Part shown: positions 1 through 10,148 of the stretch, one piece after another
Numbering within the stretch: the first letter of the stretch is position 1
Layout of the letters: each line of letters starts with the position of its first letter
NCBI GenBank assembly: GCA_008973525.1
Contig: WACJ01000080.1
Span: 310,001-374,000, forward strand
DNA: 64,000 bases
Direction: 5' to 3'
From: Stenopsyche tienmushanensis
Lineage: Eukaryota > Arthropoda > Insecta > Trichoptera > Stenopsychidae
Made by a program: the position numbers and the translations under genes
The notes under the pieces: model-generated
Seen by the model: only the letters and a program-made list of their open reading frames with translations
The model's database searches: none
Told to the model about the DNA's origin: nothing

Positions 1-268
1 TTAACCAGTAAACTCCGAGCTTTTGACAGCGCGCCTGTCATTGTACAAAATGCAGGCAGTTATCAAAGAACTACTCGATGCTTTGGGGTTGTTACATTAT
101 TAAATATGTTTTAATGTGCATTTACTAGAATAAGGCAATTTATCTCGCATGAATTCCAATAAAATTGAGCGCCAAATTATTTACGCCGTGTTATTAAAGC
201 TTCATTGATATCGCTACATTGAAGCTAATAGCATTGGCTTATTTTCATATATTCTATTCTCATTTTAG

Positions 269-3200
269 GTGTGACATATCGCCTGACGTAATTTCAGAAC
301 ATATAAAAAACAATCCTAATTATGGGAGCAGTGGACATTCATCCAAGCAAATCAATGAATATGCCAACAAACTGTCACATAGAACTCCCAATCCTAAAGC
401 TTTTATGAAGAAGTTTGAAGATATGAAATCAAGAAAGTATGTCTTTAAGTAATAGATTTACCGAGATAAAATATATATTTTTATATATCTTATCTTGACA
501 TATATTCAATTCATTTATGAGACCTTTTATTCATAATTTTGTATTCAACATTTTCAACTTTATAAGAAATAGTAATCACGCATTTAAACACGTTGACTGC
601 TGTTTTGGCACAACACTTAAAGCTTGAACATACCGGTGTAGCTTATATCTGAATTATGAAAAAATAAATAACTTTTATTGAATTAATTATTTGAACTCAA
701 TCTTTAAATAATGCTTTTATTCAAATTTCAGTGTTGATTCATTAGGGTCCTTAATATCACTATTATATGTCATTTTATATGAAGATAGAAAATCGAAAAG
801 TCCCAAGCCTAAGACAGCGCCTAAACCCATAATATGTGATAATCGAATACCAATTACAAGCGAAGACGTGCCACAGGTAATTATAAATACAATCTATGTT
901 AATATTTTTGAAACTTTTCAATTACATGCAGTTATTCAGCTAAATTGAGTGTGTGAATAAGTTCCTGCCGTTTAACCATCAGAAGACAGGAACATGTCAT
1001 ATATATATATATAGAAACATGTCGAATTTTGTGTCAAATAAACCGTATTGCGTAGAACGCAGTGGTGCAAAATAAAGTTTGAAGACAAATATATAATTGG
1101 AAACCATTAAGAGTTGATTGAACAACAGTTTCGAAACATTCAAAAGCATTGGGAATGATATAAAAGGAAGGATCTTGGGTGTCTTACAACTTGAAGCCGA
1201 GAGATGTAGGAAATATTTTTTTGCATGTGAGCAGCGGTTTTTTATATCATATTGGGGCTGGTGAATAAAAGTAGATATACTATGATAATTCCCAGCGTAA
1301 AAAAATGTGGTTTAAGTCTGATTAAGCAGTAGCATTGACGTCAAAGCAGAATATCCATGGTTTCAAGCTCATGCTCTGCATTTGATGGGATCAGTTGGGC
1401 GTAGTGTATTATGAGCTGCTCTAACCCAACCAAAGCATCATAGGAGATCCCTACAATTGATGTATTTGAGCCGAGCATTAAAAGAAAAGCGGCCACTATA
1501 TGCCCCAAGACACAACAAGATGATTTTGGAGCATAACAATTCTAGGCCGTATGTCGCATCAGTGGTTAAAACCTACCTGGAAACGTTGACATGGAAAGCT
1601 TTACCCCACTTGCTGTACTCTCACAACATTACTCTTTTTGACTACCACTTTTCTGATCAATAACTAATGACCTGGCTGAGCAGCTTCGCTTCTCATGAAA
1701 ATACCAAAAAATGGGTCGATTCTTGGATAGTCTCAAAAGGCATGTTGTTTTTTCGATGTGGAATTCAAATGCTGCCAGAAAGATGAGCCAAGTAGTGGCT
1801 AGCGATGGACAATACTTTAATTAACTTGCTTTTTTATTACTTATTTTAAAATAAAGGATTTAATAGATTGTCCCGTTAGGAATTTCGTTTTTTTAATACT
1901 TAACTTTAGATCATCAGTTGTGTCTTAGCCACCCCTTTGATAACATTTGAAAGAGATAGAAAATCGTTTGCAACCTCTCTGTTTGTTGCATACAGCATAG
2001 ACACTGTGTCTGTACATAGCATAAAGCAACCACTAGACCAGTAGCTTACCTATTTTATTATATATTATACAAACAGCAATGCATAAAATCAACAATCTTC
2101 ACTTTTATCCCACAAGTCTCATGCATTTTGTTTTCTTTTTTAATTCGATTTGAATATAATTGTTTTGTTTTCTTTTTTCTAATATCAATTAATATGTCGA
2201 AAAGTAAGATTGATTCTAATGATCTCATCTGGATAAACGTGGTATTATATGATTTTTATATGTAGTTCAACAATGTAAAATTGAAAGCCAGCATTTATTG
2301 ATTATTTGTAATGATTTTTTGTATTTAAGATTCGTAACAAAATTATGAAAGCTGTGGACGATGCCAAAAAAGCCCATAAAAAGAATACAGAAGAAAATCA
2401 GTGGGGACGCATCGGAGAACATGATTGTATAAACTTTCCTTCTTGGCTGACGGAACGAGGAACTCTCTCGTGGGATTTTCGGAATGAAGTATATCCAATA
2501 GTGTCGTCGATTGGTAAAAACATTTGAACAATATGAAATGTTAATTTGTATATTGATAATTACAGTTAACGTATATGTTTTTTAGGTGCTATTCCAAAAA
2601 TATCACAAGAAACTATATTGATTGATGACTTGCTAAATTGTCTAGAAGGCATTCCTGGTAAATATATTGTGCCTCAACCAATTAAAGAGCCATTTGGTCC
2701 TAGAGGTTTTGATATATCTCCTGAAATAGATGAGGCGCTTCGTCATATAATACAGCAACTGTTACCTTTAGGATCACATTATTCTATTGTTCGAAGGTTT
2801 ATTGAAAGTGTACATTTTTATTCTGGAAAAGTCATTCATGCTCTCGTAAATGCCATGGAGATATTATTGAAAGACTATTTTGTAAGGCGTTAATTAAAAT
2901 TGTTTTTGATTTGGAAATAATTTAACATTAATTTAGATTGGAATTTTAAATATATGATTATTATTTTAGGTGGTTATTGCTCAACTCGAAACCGAACATT
3001 TAGCAGGCACATTGAATTTTCAAAAGTTGTGGTATTTTGTAAGACCAATTATGCATACAATGGAAATACTAGCTAATGTTTCCTCATCCATTAGAAAAGT
3101 AAGCAATAATTACCCATTTAGTTGAAACCCCTCAACCTATGACAATGTGCAGTAAGACCCCATTTAATGCGGGGATGCGTTATAATAAGTTCCAGTTCTC

Positions 3201-5212
3201 AATAAAACAGCGTTAAAACAAAATCATCTTAACAGCATCAATTACCGCATTATACATATGCATATGTTAATTGAATAATAGAGTTGTTTTTCTTTTCACA
3301 AATTACAGTCAAAAAATTATTTTATTCCTGTTCTTGTTTGCTTTAATTCTTATACTTTACCTGCTAATAATGTAAATTTGATAATATATTTATTTTTAGA
3401 GCGATGCTCGAAGTGGTACAGTTCTTAGTCTTCTTCATGAACAAACAAATACTTTGTTGGGAGATATTAGAGCTCAGGATATTTGTTTATTTCTTACTCA
3501 GAAAGCTAGTCAACCGTATATGCAAATGTTGCAACAGTGGATTTATAAAGGAATTATAGATGATCCATTCCAGGTTAGATTGGCTTTTTCATTTGGTTAA
3601 GGGACATTTCTACCTTGTTGGGTCTAAAAGTGATTGATATTCTAACAATTTTTGGGCGAAAAGTATTAAATATAGAATGTTGACTAGGCGATATTTATTT
3701 ATTTTTTCCAGTTAGCTAATATAATTTGACTAATACTTTTTGCGGCCTAACCACATTTGACTACTCTGCTTATACAATTTTACGTATTTCAACTATTGGC
3801 CACTTGACTAGAAAAGAAAAAAAATATTTTTTCGAACCAACAAGGTAGAAACGTCCCTTAATTACCTTTAGTTGCATTGTAATGAAAAAGGTATTGAATT
3901 TTGTTTTTTAATCTCTAAAAACTTACAGGAATTTTTGGTTGAAGATAATGAGGTAATAAAAAAGGAAGACTTGCCATTAGATTATTCTGCAGATTACTGG
4001 GAAAAACGATATACAATACAAAGGGATCGTATACCAAAATTTCTTGATAGACTTGCAGACATTGTACTAAGAACAGGAAAATATCTTAATGTTATCAGTC
4101 AGTGCGGTAAGTGTGTATTAATGTACAAAATACTTATTTGTTACACGTCTATAATGTGGAGGCAAAAATAATAAGCACCTGGGAGCAATACCATTTGCCC
4201 CCTATGTAACACATCCATGACTTACTTTTTTTGTATTTGTCATTTTGCAGGAAAAAATATATCAGTTACTGATGCGGAAGAAATCAAATATACACTTCGA
4301 GAACAACATTATTTAACAGCCATACAGCGAGCATATTCCTTTGCTAGTAAATCCCTCCTGGAGTTGCTGATGAAAGAATACGATTTGATGGGCCGTCTGA
4401 AATCTGTAAAACATTATTTCTTAATGGATCAGGGGGATTTTATCGTTCAGTTTATGGATGCCAGTGAACAAGAACTTGGTAAAAACATAGATGATATTAT
4501 TCCAACAAGACTTGAATCACTACTAGGATTGTGTTTGAGGTAATATTGCTAATGGGTTAATTTTCATGAAATGATTTAAACGTTCAAAATAATTTTAAAT
4601 ATCTATTTTAGGCTTTCAGCAGCTAACCACGATCCATATAATGAAGATATGCGAACTGAACTTTTACCCTATGATTTAAAGTACCAAATGCTTAAAATAT
4701 TATCTGTTAAAACACAGGAAGAAAATGGTATTCTTTATAATCATATTTGTTTTTAATAATATGAATGAATTTTACATTAAATTTTTGTTCTTAGATTTCC
4801 AACAGCACAATGATAAATTACCACTCACAGGCTGGGAGGCGTTTTCTTTTGGAGTTGATGTAAAATGGCCCGTTTCTCTTATTCTCAATAGAAAAGCTAT
4901 AGCATGTTACCAAATGATTTTCCGACATCTCTTTTATTGCAAACACGTTGAAAGAATGCTATGCAAGTAAGATGTTTTATATTTGTATACTATTATTTAG
5001 ATGTTTTTAAAAATCATGTTAAAATACGATTATTTTTTCCTAGAGTTTGGCTTTGCAATAAGGTTGTCAAAAGATTCAGTGAAGCTCGACAGTATGGTGC
5101 TGCATTTGCATTGAGACAGCGCATGCTTAGTTGTTTGCAAAATTTGCAATATTATATGTGCGTGGAAGTTATGGAGCCCAATTGGTGTGTATTTATTGCA
5201 AATCTCAACAAG
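269..5212 (+). CDS. Grip84: Gamma-tubulin complex component 2 (GCP2), exons 1-11 visible, 5' partial
   Basis: Spc97/Spc98-family subunit of the gamma-tubulin small complex, which nucleates microtubules at centrosomes and spindle poles. I assembled exons 269-436, 732-876, 2330-2513, 2586-2881, 2970-3098, 3400-3573, 3929-4106, 4251-4539, 4612-4727, 4795-4966 and 5044-5212. All junctions are GT-AG and the reading frame is kept throughout. The product (about 673 residues here) aligns in order with animal GCP2. Hallmarks are DYSADYWEKRYTI and GKYLNV in exon 7, YFLMDQGDF in exon 8, KWPVSLILNRKA and FRHLFYCKHVE in exon 10, and ALRQRML with EVMEPNW in exon 11. The N-terminal GCP domain spans roughly exons 3-8 and the gamma-tubulin-binding C-terminal domain starts in exon 8. 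Exon 1 opens behind an acceptor at 267-268 in mid-codon, so the start codon lies upstream and was not found in bases 1-268. The gene continues at 27444. Confidence 0.95.
1080..1824 (+). pseudogene. Degenerate mariner transposase in a GCP2 intron
   Basis: Lies in the 877-2329 intron of GCP2, same strand. Reading across frameshifts and stops recovers the mariner order: the N-terminal DNA-binding part near 1110-1210 (FRNIQKHWE, then a relic of the PRDVERR block), an NIHGFKLMLCI block at about 1350-1380, VVYYELL at about 1399-1419, LSRALKEKRP near 1464-1493, RPYVASVVKTYLETL at about 1542-1586, and the end VVASDGQYF just before a TAA at 1822-1824. The third catalytic Asp region (DYHF, about 1639-1650) is recognisable. 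Many stops and indels show it is dead. Terminal repeats were not resolved. Confidence 0.88.
1963..2085 (+). repeat. Short interspersed repeat 'CTATTTTATTATATATTA', copy 1
   Basis: Shares an ordered set of words with 26785-26925 and 34198-34320: an ATCGTTTG-like head, GCATAAAG, CACTAGACCAG, then CCTATTTTATTATATATT followed by ACAAA-like sequence. Two partial reverse-oriented copies lie near 16830-16910 and 23648-23720. Non-coding, about 120-140 bp; the class is unknown. Confidence 0.6.
2514..3928 (+). other. Short GCP2 introns without other features
   Basis: Introns 2514-2585, 2882-2969, 3099-3399 and 3574-3928 are AT-rich and show only splice signals. I see no genes or recognisable repeats in the two longest (about 301 and 355 bp). 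Confidence 0.7.
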
Positions 5213-5439
5213 GTAAGTGATGCACGTATTCAGTAAAGCTGAAATGGCAGCGTCTTATCTAGATTTTTACTCGTCATATAAAAGTTTCATAATTTAGGGC
5301 GTACCATTTGAACGTTCATAATTCGGAGCATTCTGAAAACACTATAATTTTTAGAAAACATCATTTATTAGTGACGTTTTCTACTTTGCCAAATGGGCAA
5401 GCTAAATGAGTCACGAGTGGATGACAACAAGTAATAATG

Positions 5440-5790
5440 CAATTTTAAAATGGGGTTTTATCAGTTACGAATTATCAATGAAGAACACACCTTTAAGCGC
5501 CTCAATTTTTCGCCTTCTGCAATTCATGAAGCAACCACTTATCCACCTTTCCTATTGAAACGAGACGAGAAATGGATGTATCACTATCCCCTGATTTACA
5601 AACAAATGTTCAAACTGATGTATGTCGATTAGTTTCCGCTAAGGCCTTTAAATCTTCTTCACTAATAACATTTTTGGATCTTCCTCGAGGCTCATTGTTG
5701 TGATTCATATTATCAGAATTAAATTTTTCATACCATTTTTTAATTGTTTTCTCACAAGTCGATCCTTTCCGAAAGCTACGTTGATATTGA
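5440..5790. pseudogene. Mariner fragments in opposite orientations
   Basis: On the + strand, 5503-5600 encodes a relic like the first catalytic region of mariner (RDEKWMYHYPL in place of GDEKW). On the - strand, 5790 down to about 5620 encodes an N-terminal helix-turn-helix relic (CEKTIKKWYEKFNSD, then EEDLKALAET), typical of mariner transposases. The two halves face each other, so this is a rearranged or nested remnant and not one simple copy. Confidence 0.65.
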
Positions 5791-6889
5791 CATCATCTTG
5801 TTAAAAGTCATAGAAGATAATAGAAATAATGACTTGGTACTTAAAGATAGTTGAACACTTACTACCTTCGTCAATTTCAAATAGTTGAATTTGTTAAATA
5901 TTGGACTGAACCTTTCTTATTCGCTATGTAATAATTGATTTTCAAAGGATTTTTTCAATCATTATCTATTGAAATTACTTATAATACAACTAAAAATAGA
6001 TAAAAATCAAGACATGTAGATTTCGTTTTGGAACATAGTGATTTTTTTCAGTACTGTAAATTTAATGTACAATCTATTTTTGCTTCTCCATTTGCTCAGT
6101 TATAAAATACTTCGATTTCTCATAGTGTGTGGATATTGGTCATAAGTTCTTAACTATTCTTCTAAACAATAGTCAATTTTTAACTAATGGGTGTATTTTA
6201 AAAACTTATTTTTGTCATCCATTGCTAATTTTGGCCATACAATTTGTGTGTGTTTATCTTTAAAGTGTGTGTTTTTATTTATTTTAGAAATAAAAATTAG
6301 AATTCATTTTTTAAAGTAATCTCTTTAATCACATAAATGGTTTTTGTAAAAATATATATAAAATTTACACTGTATATTATCATCATTAATCAATTTGTTA
6401 ATAACAAAATATGTTTTATGCTGCACTTCTAATACTGTTTCTTGATAATTTGAAAGTTTTTTATAAAAATACTTTTTTCAGTAGTGAACAAATACACATT
6501 TTTTTTAAATATTGAACAATAATATAATAGACAAAATAGTTTTGATAATAAACATACTACCAGTAACATATTTATATATTAAATCTAATGAATAAATCTT
6601 TTTGATCTTTTACAATATAAGAAAATGAAGGATATAAGGTAGTAATAAAATAAATTGTATCATGGTGTCCCCCTTATTTTTTCTAAATTGGCCACTGATA
6701 CTATTGCATTAATATCAATAGAATAGATTAGTGGAATGTCTAAAGAATATATAATTAAAAAAATATATATATGAAAAATTGTTAAATAGAATAGGTCTTA
6801 ACTTTACATGCTGCTGATACGTTATGCTAAAATTATAATGTTTACAATATGATGCTATGATTGTATCAATGTTTCGATACAATCAGAGC

Positions 6890-7078
6890 AAGCGGTTCTT
6901 AAACTTATGTAGTCCGCGGATCCCCTCTTAAGTAATTTTTTTTTCGGACCCTCTCCCAACCTTACACATTTTACGTCGTTCTTGAGATATTATTTCAGGC
7001 TGGGTACGAAAATACCTTGTTCAAGTAATGGCTATGTGGACTCACAGGGAACTGCTGACCCCTGTTTAAGAACTGCTG
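6890..7078. mobile_element. 189-bp hAT-type MITE (CAGCGGTTCTTAA family)
   Basis: Begins AAGCGGTTCTTAAAC and ends GTTTAAGAACTGCTG, inverted copies of each other. This resembles the CAGCGGTTCT termini of Buster/Charlie-type hAT elements. Internal text (CCGCGGATCCCC, TTCGGACC) recurs at 56950-57090. No clear 8-bp duplication remains. Non-coding; it lies just past the 3' end of painless. Confidence 0.6.
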
Positions 7079-7242
7079 TCATTATTTCAAAAAACATCTA
7101 TTCTTGCGAAATTGAAGTCTCTTAACCAAAAGTGATGCAATATTCATCATAATCCCAATTTTTACACATAAATTATATTATGGGATAATATTTTACATGA
7201 CACAAATACCGACTTTCAATTTAATGAACATAAATGCTAATA

Positions 7243-7248
7243 TTTATT
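7243..7248 (-). terminator. pain: Poly(A) signal AATAAA for painless
   Basis: TTTATT on the + strand reads AATAAA on the - strand, 27 bases past the painless TGA. Its position fits a very short 3' UTR. The AT richness makes chance occurrence possible. Confidence 0.5.
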
Positions 7249-7274
7249 TTAACAATAAATGGCCTTAAAATATA

Positions 7275-10118
7275 TCATTTTGTGTACATCATGCAAAGCT
7301 GTTCGATTTTTTTTTCGAGGGAGCAAAGTCTAAGTCCTATTTTTTTCATATCCATTTCATCATCTTTCTTTTTAATAATAACATTTTTGGCAGCCTTAAT
7401 GATCTTTTTATCCATTGTTATATCATAACATTTTGTAAAACAACAAATTTGAAGCTGATTATCTTCATTTTCGCGTTGTTGCTTCTTATCGTCTGTAAAT
7501 ACTTCAACTGTTAACGATTGATTTATTTTGACGCCAATTTTTGCTGCTGGCAAATAATCTGGGAAAAGGCATATTTTTTGTGCTATTGGTCTGATGCAAA
7601 AAAATCGAGGCTTAATGCACATATGTCCCGGTAACCAGCAACAATTATTTTGCATTTTAGAAACGGCACTTTTATAGACACTCGTATCTCCCAAAAATAT
7701 GTTTTCAAAATATGATATTAATTTTACTGTAGATATATGCGCCACTAATTCTGCCTCAGCTTTTATAGCCTGGGTGTCACTGACGGCCAAGCCATTCAAC
7801 AAATTAAACAAGACTATTGGAATCATAAATACAAATATTATAAATATGATATGACTTGTAATTGGAAAATTGTGGAAGTGAATTGAACCTGCGTCTAATT
7901 CTCCAGTCAACATTACGATAGTTTTAAAAAGTGACATACCAGGATCGAGGAAAAAATCTGTTTCTTCTTCTTCGTCATTATCTGGTGGTTTAGATGTATT
8001 TGGATTAAATGGCACAGTTTCACTATCTTCATCTTCTTTTTTTTTATTGGTACGAAATAGTGTATAAAAACTTAAGGCAAATGCAATTATTAGAATGCAG
8101 TACCAGAAAAGAAATTTGAAAAAATTCCATGACACTGTTTTAAGCATTACAATGTTCGTGGACAATGAAGGTAAACTACCGATGAGTAAAACTAATTCTG
8201 CCGATGAAAGCAAAATTGCCACAGCACACAGCTGTTGCTTATTGCCACTTGGTTCATCAATCAGCAATATCAATAATATAGTCAAAATCAAAAACATTTC
8301 CAACCAATTTTCAATGCTTTTTATATATCGACGTGGTGATACAATTAATTGAAATATTTCTCTCACGGAAAGAATTGTTAAACCTATAATAGTGACATAT
8401 TTTGTGACATACACTGCAGTGGCAATGTTGCCCTTTTCATCTATTTCTTCGTAGCCCAACATGATATAGCTAACCAAAGCTAGCCAAAATATGCAATAAA
8501 ATGTCATATTTGCCCAAAATAAGCTACTAATTCTTTGCCATTTTAAATGAAGAAAGCTTGATATGACGGGATGAATAAGTAAATGCTTTAACTCGGAGCG
8601 CTTCGACATGTATAAAAGAACATCCGTTTCGGGTGCTAGTATACTATCGGATGTTTCGCTGCTATTGTTTAAATCTCCCATTAATGGTACTTTACATGTG
8701 TCTTTATCGGTTTTATTATTAGGGGGCACTAGGAATTTATAATTGTATATTATTTCGTAGTCGTCGTCGTTGGGCCTTTCGCTATTTGTCGTTATGCATT
8801 CGTCCAAAAACGTTTCCAACGTCGAAGCAGATATGTCTGCCAGCGGTGGATCGTCGAATTTGTTCCATACGCCCACATAAGCTCCCCTTCTGAGAAGCTC
8901 CAGGACTAACTCTTGATTTCCAGCTTTTGTTGCATAATGCAATGCAGTGTTGTCTTTTATATCTCGGAAATTGATGTCTGGCTGATTCTTTGTCGTTTCT
9001 ATTAATAGTTTTACACATTCTCTGTAGTCAACATTGTCCGATGATAAAATGTTGTTTTCTTCCTTTATTGAAATTTGTAAGAGTGAATCTCCATTTATAG
9101 GTTCAAGAGACGTTAAATTATTATGTATTAATAGTTTTAACACCTTATGATATCCCCCTAAACATGCTAATGCGATGGGTTTATTATTATTTCCTGGCGC
9201 GACTAAATTTGGATCCGCTCCTTTTTCTAATAATTTTGAAACAATCCTGTCAAGACCGTTTGCACATGCAAATTGTAAAAGAGTATGGAGTCCATTGTTT
9301 TCTGTTAAGATGTTTTTGAGACTTTCCGATTTGATTTTTTCAATGCTTTGTAGGAAATTTTCTTCATCATGGCTGGTAATGAAAGAAAAGAGTTTGTGAA
9401 TATCCACTGGTCTTTCTTTTTCTGTTTTCTGTTGCAGTTTTTTGAGTAAATGTGGAAAAGCTTGTTCTATTAACATTCTTGCAGTTTTTTTACGCCTGTC
9501 TTCATATGAATCTAAATCAATTGATTCCGTAGAGAATTCCAAAATTAACTTAACAATGCTTTCTAAACCTTGTTTTGCTGCAGAATAAATTGCTGTACAT
9601 TTTTTTGTATCAGGGATGTTAACGTTTGTTCCAGCTTTCAACAACATTTCAACAATCTCCTCATACTTTTGTATGAAGTCTTCTCGATCCTCGTCTGTGT
9701 CTTCTATTTGTTTTATCGCCAAATGCAGTGCTGTGTTTCCTTTGCTTAGTATATCGATATCTATCTCTGGTTGTTGTAACAATAATTTAATTGTTTCTAT
9801 GTCACCAGTTTCCACAGCAAAATGTAAAGGCGCTCTAACGTGTGTTTCATTTATGACATTTATTTCGGCATCATTATCAAGTAACAATTTAACATATTTA
9901 CTTAAATGAGGTTCAGAACACGCTATATCTAAGCAAGTTTTGTAATCAGGTGCATTATAGCAATGATTAGGATTGACGTTTTTTGATTCTAAAAGATTTC
10001 GGAATGTTCGAATGTTTCTCTGATGTAATGCGTTTAATAATTGTACTTGTGGATCAGACCCGAACAATGAATTTGTTCGAATAGGTTGTCTGGGTTTCAT
10101 TTCATAGTCTCTATCCAT
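7275..10118 (-). CDS. pain: TRPA-family cation channel Painless, 947 aa, single coding exon
   Basis: Intact intronless ORF. In Drosophila, Painless is a plasma-membrane Ca2+-permeable channel of nociceptive neurons needed for noxious heat and mechanical responses. The N-terminal half holds degenerate ankyrin repeats; clear ones lie at about residues 93-122, 127-165, 173-195, 276-304, 312-335 and 389-418. A conserved pre-membrane block (CITTNSERPNDDDYEII, 441-457; LIHPVISSFLHLKW, 514-527) matches Painless specifically. Membrane segments: S1 about 534-554, S2 570-590, S3 606-620, S4 628-648, S5 664-688, S6 755-779. The pore-loop filter MLTGELDAG is at 736-744 and the post-S6 stretch NLLNGLAVSDTQAIKAEAEL at 772-791. 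The C-terminus ends in a helical Lys/Glu-rich tail, as in Drosophila (913 aa). An acidic linker (about 692-722) separates S5 from the pore. The start is the first ATG with good family N-terminal agreement; a TTTTAG acceptor-like site 30 bp upstream (AG at 10148-10147) suggests a 5' UTR intron. It lies wholly inside the GCP2 intron in antisense. Confidence 0.96.
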   Translation of the reverse strand: MDRDYEMKPRQPIRTNSLFGSDPQVQLLNALHQRNIRTFRNLLESKNVNPNHCYNAPDYKTCLDIACSEPHLSKYVKLLLDNDAEINVINETHVRAPLHFAVETGDIETIKLLLQQPEIDIDILSKGNTALHLAIKQIEDTDEDREDFIQKYEEIVEMLLKAGTNVNIPDTKKCTAIYSAAKQGLESIVKLILEFSTESIDLDSYEDRRKKTARMLIEQAFPHLLKKLQQKTEKERPVDIHKLFSFITSHDEENFLQSIEKIKSESLKNILTENNGLHTLLQFACANGLDRIVSKLLEKGADPNLVAPGNNNKPIALACLGGYHKVLKLLIHNNLTSLEPINGDSLLQISIKEENNILSSDNVDYRECVKLLIETTKNQPDINFRDIKDNTALHYATKAGNQELVLELLRRGAYVGVWNKFDDPPLADISASTLETFLDECITTNSERPNDDDYEIIYNYKFLVPPNNKTDKDTCKVPLMGDLNNSSETSDSILAPETDVLLYMSKRSELKHLLIHPVISSFLHLKWQRISSLFWANMTFYCIFWLALVSYIMLGYEEIDEKGNIATAVYVTKYVTIIGLTILSVREIFQLIVSPRRYIKSIENWLEMFLILTILLILLIDEPSGNKQQLCAVAILLSSAELVLLIGSLPSLSTNIVMLKTVSWNFFKFLFWYCILIIAFALSFYTLFRTNKKKEDEDSETVPFNPNTSKPPDNDEEEETDFFLDPGMSLFKTIVMLTGELDAGSIHFHNFPITSHIIFIIFVFMIPIVLFNLLNGLAVSDTQAIKAEAELVAHISTVKLISYFENIFLGDTSVYKSAVSKMQNNCCWLPGHMCIKPRFFCIRPIAQKICLFPDYLPAAKIGVKINQSLTVEVFTDDKKQQRENEDNQLQICCFTKCYDITMDKKIIKAAKNVIIKKKDDEMDMKKIGLRLCSLEKKIEQLCMMYTK

Positions 10119-10148
10119 GTTGACTTATCCTATGGTTGCATCCTATCT

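Noticed and set aside
219..268. Open frame extending upstream of GCP2 exon 1
   Set aside because: It has no ATG at 219 (the codon is TTG), and a good acceptor at 267-268 marks the exon border; the upstream residues do not resemble GCP2.
8095..9909. Several + strand ORFs of 74-97 aa and one - strand ORF in another frame
   Set aside because: All lie inside the painless coding region in other frames.
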